Shown: positions 52,962 to 64,000 of the stretch, piece by piece
Layout of the letters: each line of letters begins with the position of its first letter
How positions within the stretch are numbered: the stretch's first letter is position 1
Assembly (NCBI GenBank): GCA_029378245.1
Contig: JARKIF010000176.1
Location: 1-64,000 of the forward strand
Direction: 5' to 3'
Source: Roridomyces roridus
Lineage: Eukaryota; Basidiomycota; Agaricomycetes; Agaricales; Mycenaceae
Length of the DNA stretch: 64,000 bases
The notes under the pieces: model-generated
Databases searched by the model: none
Told to the model about the DNA's origin: nothing
The model's input: the letters and a program-made list of their open reading frames with translations, nothing else
Program-made: the position numbers and the translations under genes

Positions 52962-55051
52962 CTATTGCTCATACAAACCCAATTGAATCGCCTTGATCTG
53001 TAACGCCTACAGAACATTCACATCACCGCGGTCGCACCCAAACGAATGGAATGACTCACCGCCTGCTTAGAACCAAACCGCGAAAACGCAAAATTCCCGC
53101 CGGTGAACCAGAGCTGCACGATATCGGCCTGAGAACTTCAAACCGCGTGGATGAAACTCACCCCAGGGTACCCAGAAGCACGGTAACACCCGTTGGTCTC
53201 TCCCTCCTCATCAACACCCCACACCGGACTCGTCTGGTCAATGACGCGATCTCCGAAGAGAGCACGCATGTTGTCGCGAATGTTCTCGTACCCCGTGCTG
53301 AATAACTGTTGTTAGCTGTGAGGCCACATTGGAGGATGGGATGCCTACGCGTAGATGACGACGTCCGCTGGGAGTGCCGACCCGTCCGTGAAAATAAGGG
53401 AGTCTTCGGTGAAACGTGCGGGTTCGACGCCTTGTTTGATGAGGACTTTGTGTTCCTGGATGAGCTTGGCGCAGCCGACGTCGAGCCCTGTAGGACGTAA
53501 GTAGATGCATCTGATTCAAGGTCAAGTAGCTGACAGTATCCTACAGGAATTGAGCGTGGGGGACTAGACAGACAACGAAAAGACCCACCTCCGAACCTTT
53601 CCCGCACAAGCGCATAATTACCTGCACCATCGGGACCCATATTTAGCTTCAACCCCGCCTCCCTCAATCCCCTATGCGTCTCCCTCTCCGCCTCCCACGC
53701 CTCCTTCTCACGTGCACTCAACAGGCGTTTCTTCAAAAGATACGGCGTCACCTGCCCCAAGAAGTCCGCCACGTCAGTCGCCATCCCCTCCGGCCTCGCG
53801 CGCTCCGTCGCCCGTCTGAACGTATCCACACTCACAACACATGTTGACGAGCGTTGCACCATCGTCACGCTCGCCGCGCCCTGCACGACAAGGTCCTGGC
53901 AAATATCCGCCGAACTATTCCCCGCACCAACGACGATCACGCGTTGGCCAGAAAATGGTGCGCCACCGCGGTAGTGAACGGCGTGGAAGGTGATGCCTGG
54001 GAATCGCCCGGGGTCTCGGACCGTGGGGTAGTGCGGAGCGCCCATGATGCCGGCGGCGAGGACGATATGCGCTGGATGGATGGTGATGGGTGTGCCTTCG
54101 CGGCTGATGACGACGGTCCACCGTTTGGATACAGTGTCGTAGGTGGGTGTGGGGAGGAGATACGAAGAGGTCCAAACGACGAGGTCGTCGGATTCGGCGT
54201 ATTGCTGGAGCCATTGACCGACTTTGTCTTTGGCGGCGAATATGGGCCACGTCTTCGGGTACGGGTGGTATAACACTGTAGCGAATTCACTCGAACCCGA
54301 TTGAATAGAACCGGATATTAGGACGCACGCTCCGTGAAGTTCTTGACAGTGTGCAATGTAAGTGTCGGGTATCGCTGACGCCAATTGTCCCCAATATGCA
54401 CATTCTTCTCGACAATTAAAGTCGGGATGTCCATCTGCTTGAACCTCGCCGCCATATTGAGCCCCGTCTGTCCCGCGCCGACTTTGATTCACGTGTTATG
54501 TAGAACCCCGCCCGATAAGTGAAAGAAGACTCACCGATAAGCACATACGGATCCCGCTCTATCCTCGCCCGTCTCTCGCGGATAATGTCCTCCCATGCCA
54601 TTGTATGCCCCCCATAGACGCCCTCCTCAGCCCCGGCCTCCTCGTGACCCTGTAGATCCTTGAGCATCATGAACACCGACATCGCGCGCCACTCGCCCGT
54701 CGTCGCCTCAGGAGTGATGGAAAAGTACCCGTCCCCAGGGCCCATGGCACTCTCAAACGTGAAGCCAGAAGACACGCTCGTCGTGCCCGCGTCAAACTGC
54801 GGGGTCAGATACATCCGTGTGTCCAATTTGACTGAGGCGATGGCAGCTGCGGCGGGGCGGGCGTTGTCTAGGTAGGCGATGATTTTGGCGGGTCCGGCAA
54901 GTGTGCGATTGGACCAGGAGAAGACGAGGATGTCGCGGAGGAATCCATTCTCGTGGATGCAGGAGGCGGTCTGCGGGAGGTCGAGGAGAGCGAGGGAAGA
55001 CGAGAAGCGTCGGAGCCAGGAAGAGGCGACGGCGGTGGGGTCAATATGCAT
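52962..55051 (-). CDS. Flavin-dependent monooxygenase with N-terminal SnoaL/NTF2-like region
   Basis: Starts MHIDPTAVASSWLRRFSSSL. Residues 1 to about 165 resemble a SnoaL/NTF2-like fold (LAGPAKIIAYLDNARPAAAA). A 53-base intron (54482-54534) splits the FAD-binding site, giving VGAGQTGLNMAARFKQMDIP (GxGxxG) and EKNVHIGDNWRQRYPTLTLH. After a second intron come YHPYPKTWPIFAAKDKVGQW, FHAVHYRGG and the NADPH site VIVVGAGNSSADI (GxGxxG). Later exons give LIQEHKVLIKQGVEPARF, LPADVVIYA, GYENIRDNMRALFGD, LWFTGGNFAFSRFGSKQ and a short last exon ending LGLYEQ at 52962. Class B enzymes of this kind insert oxygen at N, S or carbonyl carbon using NADPH and FAD. The substrate is unknown. All introns seem regular, so the gene is probably functional. 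Confidence 0.85.
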
Positions 55052-57290
55052 TTGGATGTGGAGGGATGGGTGGCGTGGTGGTGGTTAAGAATACATATAG
55101 ACGGCGGCTTCTGTGCGGCACAAGGGCGGAGAGGCACTGCGTGAGAGAGAGCTCGGAGTCTCGGTCCCCCGGGATCGCGAGGGTTCAGATGATCGCTGCC
55201 ATGAAAATCACAGTTGACAGAGGGATCTCCTGCTCTTCGTAATCGCAAAAGAAAAGAGATGGTGGTGTGAGTCAAAGCTGATGATGTTTGGCCAGGCTTG
55301 ACCACGCACTGATGACGCGTGACCCTGTGAAATCAGGCCTGCACACATCAGTTGCGGAGTCTTTGATACGTTGATTGGTTCGCAGCCCGAAGGAAATATG
55401 GATTTGTTGAATTTGAACGATGGTTTGTTTTCCCAGTGTACTTAGAATCACTTGCAGAAACCAAGCAGAAACAGTCAGTTTAATGCCCATGGCGAAACAT
55501 TTTTCGGCCAGTTTCGCCAGATTCGCCAGGTTTATCGCCGAGGTGGCGATTCACACGTGACACGGTCGGATCAAATAAAATTCAGTGCCTTTTCGATTCA
55601 ACCACTGTTCGCTCGAGTCCTGGAGCACGCTAAAAACGGTTCCACACCCTCTCGTGAAGTACCCAGAGTTCCATATTCAGATCACTCCAATCAAATCACG
55701 CTTATCAGTGATGCCCAATCATGCCGGTGCGTGATCCGACGTCGAAATCACCAATTTGCGTCTAAAACGCTAGATACGGTCTTCCGTTGAACTCCCAATC
55801 GCCACCCTCCAATTTCCCCCTCGCCCATTTCGCCAGGTAGCGCCACCCTGGCGAAACGTGGCCTGCTAGAGGAAATTTGATTGATTGATTGATTGATTAG
55901 CCAACGAGGTGCAGCGCGTATTGAGCCAAGGTTGGCGATAAGGAATCTCTCCTGATTGTTGGATCATGCGGCGCTCTTGTACGGTATTCTTCTAGTCTGG
56001 ACTCGTGGAGACTAAAAATGATCTTGTCATTCCTCATCCCCTACTCTGTCAAGAGGAGGGTTCTGTGGGGCTGAATATGTGATCTCCAGCCAAAGTTTCC
56101 GATCAAATCACATAATCCGGATGACTTCACATGAAAGCACCTGACCCCAATATCATTGACCCACATTGATAACTGGCCGATCATGATCACATCCTAGGCC
56201 GGCCAGTGGCCGGCAGGGCTCGGCATAAAATTAGCCAGGTCCCGGTTGAGTCCCGAGTCCCGAGTCCCGGCCTCTTACCGAAATTGAATAAGAAATCAGA
56301 TGCATCAGAGTAGGGGAACGGCGCTCGCGCCGCTATGGATATATAGTGGGGCGAATCGAACGCGGGCCCACTTCGAAGACATTTTACATTGACGCCGGGT
56401 TTGTGTCTACTCTGAGGGATTGAAATTCAACCTCAGTTTCACCTCGCATATACCAGCACTGAATGTGCATGCCAAATTCAGCGATGGGTTTGGGACCTCA
56501 GCAGATAGCCACAATTTCCAGCCGCTGGCGAATGTTCAACCTACTCTTGGGTGAATCGCGAACTTCAAAGGGACCAAAATCAACCTAGATTGCGGGTAAA
56601 TCCGATTCAACCTGAAGGAGGAACCCGAAAAGAGGGTGAAAGATGAAATTCAACCTACGGCTGGTGGAATTTCACCCTGCTACGGATCATGTCGGCTCAA
56701 TAGGTTGGTGTAAGAATGACGTATCTTTCCTTGAATGATTGTGTGATTCGTCAATTCGAGCCGGGGTATGGTAGTATATCACTCCATCCGAGGAGTCAGA
56801 TATGCCGAGCTGGTGCGGGCATCGGGAAGTGGACCTCGGATCATCCATCAATTCCAGCATCCCCTTATCACTTTGCTTGTCAGGTGTCCCATCAGTGATG
56901 ACCTAGCATCATCAAAGCGGCCCGACACCTTCGTATTGCTCACGCCAGTCCTTGCTGGCATGTACAACTGCCAACTGCAAATCATCAATGACGGCAGCCT
57001 TTGATGGCCGATCCAAGGGCGATCCCCCATGATCATCTTCACACCCCGAAGCGCCGACTCGAATCCAGTGCGCACAGGTGGTACCCAAATTTTGCTCTTC
57101 GAATCTCACCGTTCATATGCCGAATGTCTCCTGGGAGCCACGCTCCCGCCGGTTCGACACTGACGACAGGGATTCGGGCGAGAGAACCTCAGACACCCAG
57201 TCTCCACTCCAACCCCACTCCCAGAGTGATAGATCTTCATGTTGCAACGGCGGGAGAAACGGCCGTCTCCTTGAAACCGGAAACCACAGT
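55052..57290. other. Intergenic, repeats but no gene supported
   Basis: TTCGCCA/TGGCGAA words cluster at 55490-55560 and 55795-55860, partly inverted, which suggests another worn foldback element. A GATT microsatellite lies at 55877-55897. GGGGCTGAAT..CTGTGGGG (56037-56076) is the reverse complement of 7118-7156. GGCGAATCGAACGCGGGCCC near 56350 resembles the tRNA-like B boxes. Frames on both strands are short. Confidence 0.4.
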
Positions 57291-57990
57291 CACTGCATTC
57301 CCGAACCCCCTCGGCAGACCTCTGCTGAGGTATGCCGAGGTATGCCGAGGTCTGCCGAGGTCTGCCGAGGTGGGTCGAGGTCCCTAAGCGAGGTCTGCCC
57401 GACCAAAGTTGGCCGAGGTGTGCCGAGGTCTCCCGAGGTTGGGTCGAGGTCCCCTCTCCCCGGGCTGGGCAGGGTCGGACTTGGGTTTGGCGTAGACACT
57501 GTGCAGGGTATTATTATCCGTTGCCACTGCGACAAACTTAAAATTGGCGGCTGACACTCGCCGCCTCTTTGCCGCAGACAATTCCCATGCGCAATTCATG
57601 CCTTGTTGCGGTCTGAGCGCTGGCTTTGCTCCGATGTCGAATCAATTCACTCAGGATACACCCAATACACGTACGGGATACCTTAAGAGAGCCAGAGGAG
57701 TTTGGGAAGGCGTCGATAAACATCACACCCACGCGGCCCCATGCCGCATTTGCAGCCGATTTTGAGCCGCTTACTTCCACGTCAAACTCTTGCAGGTCCA
57801 GTGTATTCCATTGGCGCCAATCTCCTCAATCTCCTACTCATTTTGGGCTGTAGGAACCCATACTACTGGGCGTGGCAGACCAAGGCAGACTCAGGCAGAC
57901 CTTGGGCAGACCCTCCCCAGGGTCGGGCTGAGCAAGGTTTGCCGAGGCGCCTCGGCAGACCCTCTGCCGAGGAGGCCAGGGAATGCAGTG
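57291..57990. mobile_element. Foldback element with CCGAGGTCTG tandem repeats
   Basis: The left end CACTGCATTCCC and right end GGGAATGCAGTG are perfect inverted matches, and the similarity continues imperfectly into CCTCGGCAGA. AGT sits on both sides (57288-57290 and 57991-57993), a possible 3-base duplication. Subterminal tandem copies of GGTCTGCCGA lie at 57319-57440 on the left, with the complement CGGCAGACC at about 57870-57970 on the right. The interior shows no recognised gene. Confidence 0.65.
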
Positions 57991-57993
57991 AGT

Positions 57994-58681
57994 TTGATAA
58001 ACTATAGCCACCCTTCCAGAAGTTGCAGATGGGCCGGCACTGCTTGTGAAATTTACGGCGGAACAAACGTCACTCTCGTACAAACGGAATGCCGTGGGAT
58101 TGTCTCCACGCGTGGTTACTTGAATCCCTAGTCTGGACGAGGACTGGAGGACACCCATTTTGAGTCTTTTCTCTCTGTCTTGTGAGACCAGAATTTGGGA
58201 GACTTGGTACTCAAGGCAAACTTTGTAAGTTATCGCGCCGAGGAAACGTGTGCAAAAAAATCATCGGGATCAAGAAGGCATGTCTTCCCCCTGTGGGTGT
58301 GAAAGAATGATTATTACGGACAAGAATGGGCCTCTTCATGGACCATTATCGTATTTTGGGTCACCGATTGCCGTGGGGGAAAGGGGGAGAACAGGAGAGT
58401 GCCGCGAACCCGAAAAAATTCCAAACAAAGATTCGCTCAGGAACGGCCAGATAAAATGGCACGGACTCTCTGACTCCTCCCCAGACATTGTGGAAAGCCA
58501 TGGCGAAGGGATCGAAGACCCACTCCACGCGTCGACCCACAGGAGCCAGCCACCAGCCACCAACCCGGCCTGGAATCCCCTTGCACTTCGTCGAGCCATA
58601 CACACCCTCCAATCCGACACCCCGTAGCATCTCGGGCGCAGGACACAATAATCTTCTGGTACGACATCCTTCCTCTCATTT
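57994..58681. other. No gene supported
   Basis: Frames are short and overlap each other on both strands. Part of it may contain upstream exons of the zinc-cluster-like fragment that follows, but no splice pattern can be defended. Confidence 0.3.
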
Positions 58682-58936
58682 GTGCAATATCTGATAGGAC
58701 CTGCACAGCGGTGCACCAGATGCGATACATCGGAATCCTGTGTGCGAGGACCAAGAGGACCAGCGTGCACGCGGTGCATTGACCAGGGTTTGAGTTGCTC
58801 GCTCGTGCGCCGCAAGACCCGGGCACCCAAGTCAGCGGAGGTGCCCGTCATCGCACACCACGTCAATATGAAGAGGCTGGCCTGCGTGGCCGCAATGGAG
58901 AGCCAGAAGGAATCAGAGGGCGAGAGTCGTAGATGA
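58682..58936 (+). pseudogene. Zinc-cluster-like protein fragment
   Basis: The frame reads CTRCDTSESCVRGP, then PACTRCIDQGLSCSLVRRKT. The six cysteines are spaced C-X2-C-X5-C-X8-C-X2-C-X6-C, close to the fungal Zn(II)2Cys6 pattern, followed by the basic stretch RRKTRAPKS. I recall similar PACTRC motifs in many Agaricomycete proteins. The frame has no strong start and stops after 84 codons, and no downstream regulator domain is visible, so it is a fragment, or one exon of a gene that I cannot assemble. Confidence 0.45.
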
Positions 58937-61297
58937 GGAGGACATTTTGTGAATGGCACGTATGGGAGTTTAGTAACGAGTTACGACAGACAAATCGCTC
59001 CTGCTCGGGAGACCCATGTGCGCTGTGAGGGATAATTGAGCAAGGCTCGCCGGCGGAATGAGGGGAATGTCCTGCTCACCATAACCAGGTCACGCAGATT
59101 CTGCAGAGGAGTAATTACGGACGTCCTCGACCAGCAGTGGTGCTCCAACGCCGATGAATCTGTGGCACTTTTCGATGAGTCGGATGAAGAGCCCGCATAC
59201 GGGAAAAAACGCACCCCGAATAAGTAGGCCTTCCGCGCGGCACTCGCATCATCGCAGGACACCAGTCGATTATCCCCTGCATATCACATCTCCGGCAGTG
59301 TTTGCAGTGCAGGTCCGCGGTGCTAGTTACGGTCCTAACGCGAGGGATTCCCAAATTTGCCTTCCCTAACGAATATTCCAGTAGTATCGAGCTCGGACAC
59401 ATCTCCCGCCCTGGCAGACACACACTCTCTCGGCACGGTCTGGGAATCCCCTCCCCTCGCGCGCATATCGAGTCGTGTATGGCCACCTCCAATAGCATGC
59501 GGCGACGCGGGGGCGAGTGGAGGGGACACAGATCCAGAGCATGGCACTCCCGGCAGTGAGGCAGGCCTGAGATCAGGGGAAGAGACCGAAGCAAGTGAGT
59601 GGGAGCGCAGGAGCCACCATCCCCGCTCGACGACCCCGGTGACAGAAGATATAACCCCCGCATGCTACCGCGAGAGTCTGGCAGTAACGTCAATAAGAAA
59701 AGCGACGATAGTCGAGAGGAGGGCATACCGGCCGAGGGCGGAGACGAGGAAAAGGAAGCAGATACCGACGTGGTGGGTCTACGGTCCGCGGCTTGGCTAC
59801 TCCAGAATGTGGCGGGGAGAGCAGGTCCTGAGAGAGGGCGGCGGCGGCGGCGGCCACGCACATTTAGTGAAGGCGCCTAGGTGCCAGGTCGAGACCGTCA
59901 GCCGGTGGACGCTTTCGGCGCCTGTGGATTCCTCAGGCGAGAAGTGAAAGGAGGAGGGGGAGACGGTACGACAGCATTCGTGATTGCCGAGCAGGGGTAT
60001 GTAGGATCAGGATGCGCTTGGGTACGATGCCAGCGTAGAATGGGATGGCCCACAGGATATCGAGCCGATTTTGTCATCTGGGGTCTCAGTCAGTGGAGAG
60101 ACGCGTCTTCGAGGCAGACGCACGAGGAAGATAGCATAGTCATCCACTATGCTGGACTCGCTTCGTGGGCCACGTTGGAACAAGCACTGTAGAAGATGCA
60201 ATGGACACAGCGTTCAGCTCGACCTCACAGCCTCACAACAACAGAGTCAGACGAGCCCTTCTTCACCGACAAAGATTGAATAAGCCTCAAAGAGGGGTAG
60301 GGAGGAGGAGAGAAGTTGGGGTATTGGGCGGTGGGCGGTGGGACTGTCGGCATGGAGCAGACGTTGGCAGCAAACGATTGAGCTAGAAGATCAGACGCAT
60401 CGGCAGATATTTCCGCCTTCCACCCTCCTATGCGGCGGAGATGAGAATTGACCAGATTTTCCCGCAAATGCAGGGCCCAGGGTTTTCGCGATAGCCGGGA
60501 ACTGTGTAGGATATTTGTGGAAGCAGGCATGGTGCGGTTTGAGAGCGGTGTTGGGTCAGGCAGTCGTGAGAGTGGAGCGTTCCCAGGTGCAACCCCTAAA
60601 GCTGGGACGCGCATGGCGAAGCCAGAGTCGAGGCAGTGATTGAGACAAATGGCACCCCCAACGCTGATCCCAAATGGCAGGTCTGGTAGAATTTTCAGCG
60701 CATTCCGACACGGCGGCCAATTAAAAAAGAAGAGATGGTCTCCAGGACAAAGACCCCGGTGGCACATTCCAGGAGAGGATGTGACGTGTCGGCTTTGGAG
60801 ACCGATATCGCCCTATCCAGAAGGCGTACGCAGCCTAGAGCAAACCGAAGCAATCCCACCCTTGTAGTCGCCGCATTCGCGCCAGGAGTCAGGACATCTC
60901 GCGATTGAGCAGGGCTTGAGATGATGGTTGTTCGTGTGTAAGAAACGGATCAGCCACTTTCGGCAACAGCATCAATCGCCGAAGAAATGATGGAAACCAA
61001 TTTTTCTTTTTCTTCTGGAACGGAGCTGTATTCGTTCGCACAACGTTCGCACGCGTGGCGAAGGAGTGTGATGGACTCTCGGAATGGAAGCCTTGATGCG
61101 CCGCCTTACTGTCGGACGAAGTTAACAGAGCACCTTTGAGGTAGTAGTGTAGAAGGAGCATAACGAGAGGCGGTCAGAATTCTGGCGGGATAGTGCAGCA
61201 GGAGCAAGCCTAACGGGTTTGTAAAGGGTGCGTCGTTTGAGTTCGGCACGGCAGCACGCTGCCGAGATCACGAGGTGCCTTCGCCATTTTGCAATTG
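58937..61297. other. No gene supported; long overlapping frames
   Basis: Frames of about 197 codons (59357-59947, plus) and 248 codons (59115-59861, minus) overlap in GC-rich sequence, and neither contains a motif that I know. A plus-strand piece near 59099-59227 (VLDQQWCSNADESVALFDES) looks more protein-like and could be a remnant connected with the zinc-cluster fragment. Stops are frequent after 60200. Confidence 0.3.
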
Positions 61298-61315
61298 GAT
61301 TATGTAACCCCGCCC
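61298..61315 (+). promoter_or_regulatory. Upstream motif of CCG copy F: GATTATGTAACCCCGCCC
   Basis: The same motif as at 18224-18240 (copy E) and 4891-4903 (copy B), 32 bases before the copy F start. Its position relative to the start is almost the same as in copy E. Confidence 0.5.
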
Positions 61316-61346
61316 CTTTTCTTCCCGACTCTTTGACGACGAGCTA

Positions 61347-62306
61347 ATGGACGCATCTGCTGCGGCGCTCCAGGCACAGCAGGCTCTTCCAAAGTTCCAG
61401 CAAGTAATCGGGAAACTCTCATCCTCCTCAGGCCAAGAACACCGATGGGGAGCGGATCCTCAGGCTTCGAGTCATACAGCGACCCCCTCCAAGACACTCC
61501 ACAGCGAGAATCCAGAGCTAACGCTTCTCGTGGCCGGTGACGCAGGTCCCGGTGCCGCTGCGCGCACCCGTGACGAGTGTGCGGGCTGTATAGCGCTCGA
61601 AGAGAGGCCCTCTGCTGCCGAGGCGCGGGAGCGCGAGCCACTAGGAGCGGAGGAGCGACTTCAAGGTGCGTGGTTTTGATCAATTCCTAATGGTCCAGAC
61701 TCACAACACACCGAAAGTCGTTGCTCAACGGCGTGGTAACGTCGACGAGCTCACACCGCCGCCATCGAAGCGTCAAAATCTTACTGAAGTCGAACACATC
61801 GTCCCCGGGCGTGACCCCATAGATTCATCAACCCAAGGCGGAGAGACATCTGGCGCGTACCGTTCATTGAAAGTCCCGCTGACGCTGACTATACACTAGT
61901 CTTGCCCCCTGTCGGCGGAGTCACCGGCGCCCCGTCCAGCTCCACACGTCCCAACGTGGTCATTGCCGACGATTCGCGCATCATCACGCCGACAACTACA
62001 CCCTCACCTCCGGTTTCTTCCAAGTTCAAGTTAACCTCCGACGTCAAACCTAAAAGCAAGCCTCGCCGCAAACGCCTACCCTTTTGCTACATCACCCAGG
62101 CTCGTGCTGGCCCCAAATACCATCTCCGTAGCAAAGGCAAGGTCCCCCAGGCCTTTGGCGTGGATCTTCCCGAGATAATCGTCGGCCGCGATTCGTACGC
62201 GTTCGAGCTACCCGAGAAGCGGCTTGAGCCGGAGGAGTGGTGGCAGGGTGAAGACTCGGAGATGGATCAGTCGGATGAGGAGCGGGATAGAAATTGGATG
62301 AGATGA
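61347..62306 (+). CDS. CCG family protein, copy F (diverged, possibly decaying)
   Basis: Exon 1 starts MDASAAALQAQQALPKFQQV and carries DECAGCIALEERPSAAEARE, a worn version of the copy E coil. An intron at 61666-61717 leads to VVAQRRGNVDELTPPPSKRQ, equivalent to copies B and E. A later exon gives PKSKPRRKRLPFC, RDSYAFELPEKRLEPEEWWQ and an acidic end at 62306. The join between these two parts, at a possible second intron ending in ATACACTAG (61899), does not restore the frame with the GT sites that I can see, so there may be a small indel. The coil has lost several charged positions. Expressed protein is uncertain. Confidence 0.6.
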
Positions 62307-62973
62307 CTGAGGTATGAGAATTTGGTGTCGCCGAAGGAGCTTTGAGACGTCGGCCGGCCATACGTGCTGGATCTTCCCAACCATTTACTGAATGTTGAAC
62401 TTGCTTTTTACGAGCGTTTTCCTAGAGATTCAGACCATTCAACTCAGGGCGTCTAATCCAAGCTACAACATGTATGTAAGAAATTGAAAAATGTCCAGCC
62501 ACCCCCTCTGGACAAAGTCGCCGGTAGGTGTCACAGGCGCAAATGCGTTGGTTTCTCATGTTTCTATATCTACCACGCGTCTACGCCTGGACTGAGTTGC
62601 AGTCTCCTCTTGGTGCGTAATGCTCTCAGTAATCTTGTGCCAATCTATGAATGTTTAAATACCGATTTATTGTAGTTCGAACTTCGCATACCTACAATTC
62701 CCAGAGAAACACAACCCCGAAGCTACGGGATCGTCGGACCGGAGTAGAGGTGATCCCCCGACCTATGTACTCAATCGCCCAGTTGACATCCTATGTTCGA
62801 GCACAGCAAAGTTCCCCGGAGTGAAGAGTTACGGCGGCGGATGCAACGGCGGCCGCAATTCCGCCGAAACACCTGAGGCAGTGGCTTAAAAGCCGGGGAA
62901 CGCCGGTGTCGAGGTCCCTCACAGTTCCCATGTCCGAATCCCTCTCTATCCTCGATGTATCCGGCCGGTATGT
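62307..62973. other. Copy F 3' flank, no further gene
   Basis: CCAACCATTTACTGAATGTT..TTACGAGCGTTTTC (62378-62422) matches the 3' flank of copy E (CACCATTTACTGCGCTTACG, near 19533), showing that the duplication included the 3' end. The rest contains nothing recognised. Confidence 0.45.
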
Positions 62974-63694
62974 ATGGCTCCAGCAACTGGAATACTTGAT
63001 AGCCCATCATTCATCGTCAGGTTCGTCATGAAAAAGGGCATGAGCGGCGACCCATCCAAGATCCTCGCCGTGCAAGGTGTCGGTTGGGTGAAACGCAAGG
63101 CATTATCGATGGGCACGGTCACGACGATCATGAGGCACTTCAAAGATGAACAGGGCGTCGAGCGCATTCGTGTGGACTCGGTGAGTCGAAATTAGTCGAT
63201 CGGTCGTGGACGGCGCCTGATGATCAAATTTAAAGACCCTCGCGAGCCACCCCGTCTCGACCGAGGAGCGTATCCTCGACTGGACCGAGCGTTCGCGAGA
63301 GGATCCGCTCGCCGGGCCGGTCGTTGCTCGGATGAGGTACGTCTTCCCTCCATTTCCAACAGAGTCAATATTCAGCCACGCAGACGCGTCGCACCCTCCG
63401 AGCTGGAATTCGACTTCCTCAAGACAGGCTGGACGGCCGACACCCTCGAACACGGACTCATCCACCTCAACGTCGAGCCTGGACCGGGGAATAAGAATAG
63501 ATGGTCTGTGAATCAGACGTATGGCATTCAGGAGATCAACGGCGAGCGTCGGTATGTCGCGCATTCGAAGATCACTACCCCCAGCGGGAGGGACATGAGA
63601 TTCTTCTTGTGTATGATTATCGTGAGTGTTCGGCTTGTTGGGATTTTTACCCCCGCTTACGTCGTCTTTGCCAGTCGGTCCGCTGGAAGCTTGA
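62974..63694 (+). CDS. Conserved fungal calycin-like protein of unknown function
   Basis: Starts MAPATGILDSPSFIVRFVMK and has ILAVQGVGWVKRKALSMGTV, then a short intron (63181-63235) into HPVSTEERILDWTERSREDP. A second intron (63337-63383) leads to VAPSELEFDFLKTGWTADTL, NRWSVNQTYGIQEINGERRY and, in another frame, EILLVYDY. A third intron (63622-63674) gives the natural-looking end LGPLEA. The QGVGWxxRKA, EERxLDWTER, WxxxQxxGxxxINGERRY and LVYDY signature is one I recall from many ascomycete and basidiomycete proteins of about 190 residues, thought to form a lipocalin-type barrel; the role is unknown. The frame between GERRY and EILLVYDY is off by one, so a small indel or an unusual splice is present. 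Confidence 0.6.
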
Positions 63695-63730
63695 CCTCAT
63701 TTGTACAAGATTGAGAGTATAAGTAGCATC

Positions 63731-64000
63731 TATTTGTGACCTGGGAACAGGAACTTCATGTCCTCTTCGCAATTCTGCCACTCCTGCCTCAAGACCTCCA
63801 CATGATGTGCGGAGCGAGGCTCGAATATAGCCGGGAAATTCAGCGGCGCATTCGTAAGCTGAACCAGTCAGTTCTAATACAGTGAGGAGTCGGTAAACAG
63901 ACGCACCAGACCGTCGTAATGAGCAATGAGCATCACTTGCTCCGTAGTCAAACGGGGTCTCACCTTTGTGGATGTTGAATCCCTACACCATCATTGCGAT
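63731..64000 (-). CDS. 3' end of an unrecognised gene, runs off the window
   Basis: On the minus strand the final exon (63731-63858) reads NAPLNFPAIFEPRSAHHVEV, LRQEWQNCEEDMKFLFPGHK and stop. A 48-base GT-AG intron (63859-63906) separates it from an exon reading VRPRLTTEQVMLIAHYDGL, whose own acceptor may be CACAAAG near 63964. The consistent splice signals and protein-like composition support a real gene. The start lies beyond position 64000. No family is recognised. It is convergent with the calycin-like gene, with only about 36 bases between their stops. Confidence 0.6.

Noticed and set aside
53854..54273. Plus-strand gene opposite the monooxygenase
   Set aside because: The minus strand encodes clear FAD and NADPH motifs with matching introns; this is its shadow.
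56340..56400. tRNA near the word GGCGAATCGAACGCGGGCCC
   Set aside because: The T-stem does not pair properly and no acceptor or anticodon arm could be built.
57291..57440. Telomere-like repeat
   Set aside because: The CCGAGGTCTG units are degenerate, occur in both orientations and lie inside inverted ends, unlike the uniform TTAGGG-type repeats of fungal telomeres.
59115..59947. Two long overlapping frames as genes
   Set aside because: They overlap on opposite strands in GC-rich DNA with no recognised motif, so neither can be preferred.

Overview
The window looks like a gene-poor, repeat-rich stretch of a filamentous basidiomycete genome, most likely an Agaricomycete. The evidence is short GT-AG introns (47-71 bases) that restore conserved frames, Ty1/copia and Tc1/mariner elements, an intron-containing tRNA-Gly, and two protein families that I recall as typical of mushroom-forming fungi: a degenerate kinase-like family and paired GATA fingers. 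The genus cannot be named from the sequence.

Two local gene families dominate. Family 1 (called CCG here) has an N-terminal Ala/Gln-rich helix, a CxGC motif followed by a charged coiled coil, a short AxKRL-type basic motif and a C-terminal acidic and coiled region. Copies lie at 1-1433 (A, fused to two GATA zinc fingers and broken), 3340-4753 (B), 11666-13183 (C, intact), 18274-19469 (E, intact and diverged), 40385-40928 (D, truncated), 61347-62306 (F, diverged) and a tiny relic at 7178-7221 (G). Family 2 (called PKL here) is a kinase-like N-lobe followed by a large conserved C-terminal domain. Copies lie at 8071-10953 (PKL1, broken), 14141-16586 (PKL2, intact, nine-part gene model coding about 715 residues), 41806-44255 (PKL3, one frameshift) and 49745-52722 (PKL4, broken by two small transposons). 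Three of the four PKL copies sit head-to-head with a CCG copy (B-PKL1, C-PKL2, D-PKL3), so the unit that duplicates appears to be the divergent pair and its shared intergenic promoter region.

Other genes: an acidic protein with a CATCKR-type cysteine motif and a C-terminal hydrophobic tail (16952-17914, minus), an HMG-box regulator (31768-33171, plus), a multi-exon flavin-dependent monooxygenase with an N-terminal SnoaL/NTF2-like region (52962-55051, minus), a zinc-cluster-like fragment (58682-58936), a conserved fungal calycin-like protein (62974-63694) and the 3' end of an unrecognised gene (63731-64000, minus). One tRNA-Gly(GCC) with an intron lies at 27462-27552 on the minus strand.

Mobile DNA: a 2.45-kb copia element with apparently identical LTRs, a 5-base target duplication and one open Gag-protease frame but no integrase or reverse transcriptase (20683-23134); a 5'-truncated copia RT/RNase H fragment (44313-45673) whose 3' LTR is split by a 2450-base Tc1/mariner element with perfect 33-base inverted ends and TA duplications (45842-48291); several foldback or hAT-like miniature elements rich in short subterminal tandem repeats (25127-25537, 50133-50582, 52275-52510, 57291-57990); a duplicated non-autonomous element (5207-7040); and two clusters of paired tRNA-like repeats (19.6-20.6 kb and 39.0-40.3 kb). 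An inverted duplication of about 1.15 kb (23.5-24.7 and 36.65-37.8 kb) brackets a 12-kb interval that contains the HMG-box gene. Much of 23-31, 33-41, 48.7-49.5 and 55-61 kb holds no gene that I can support.
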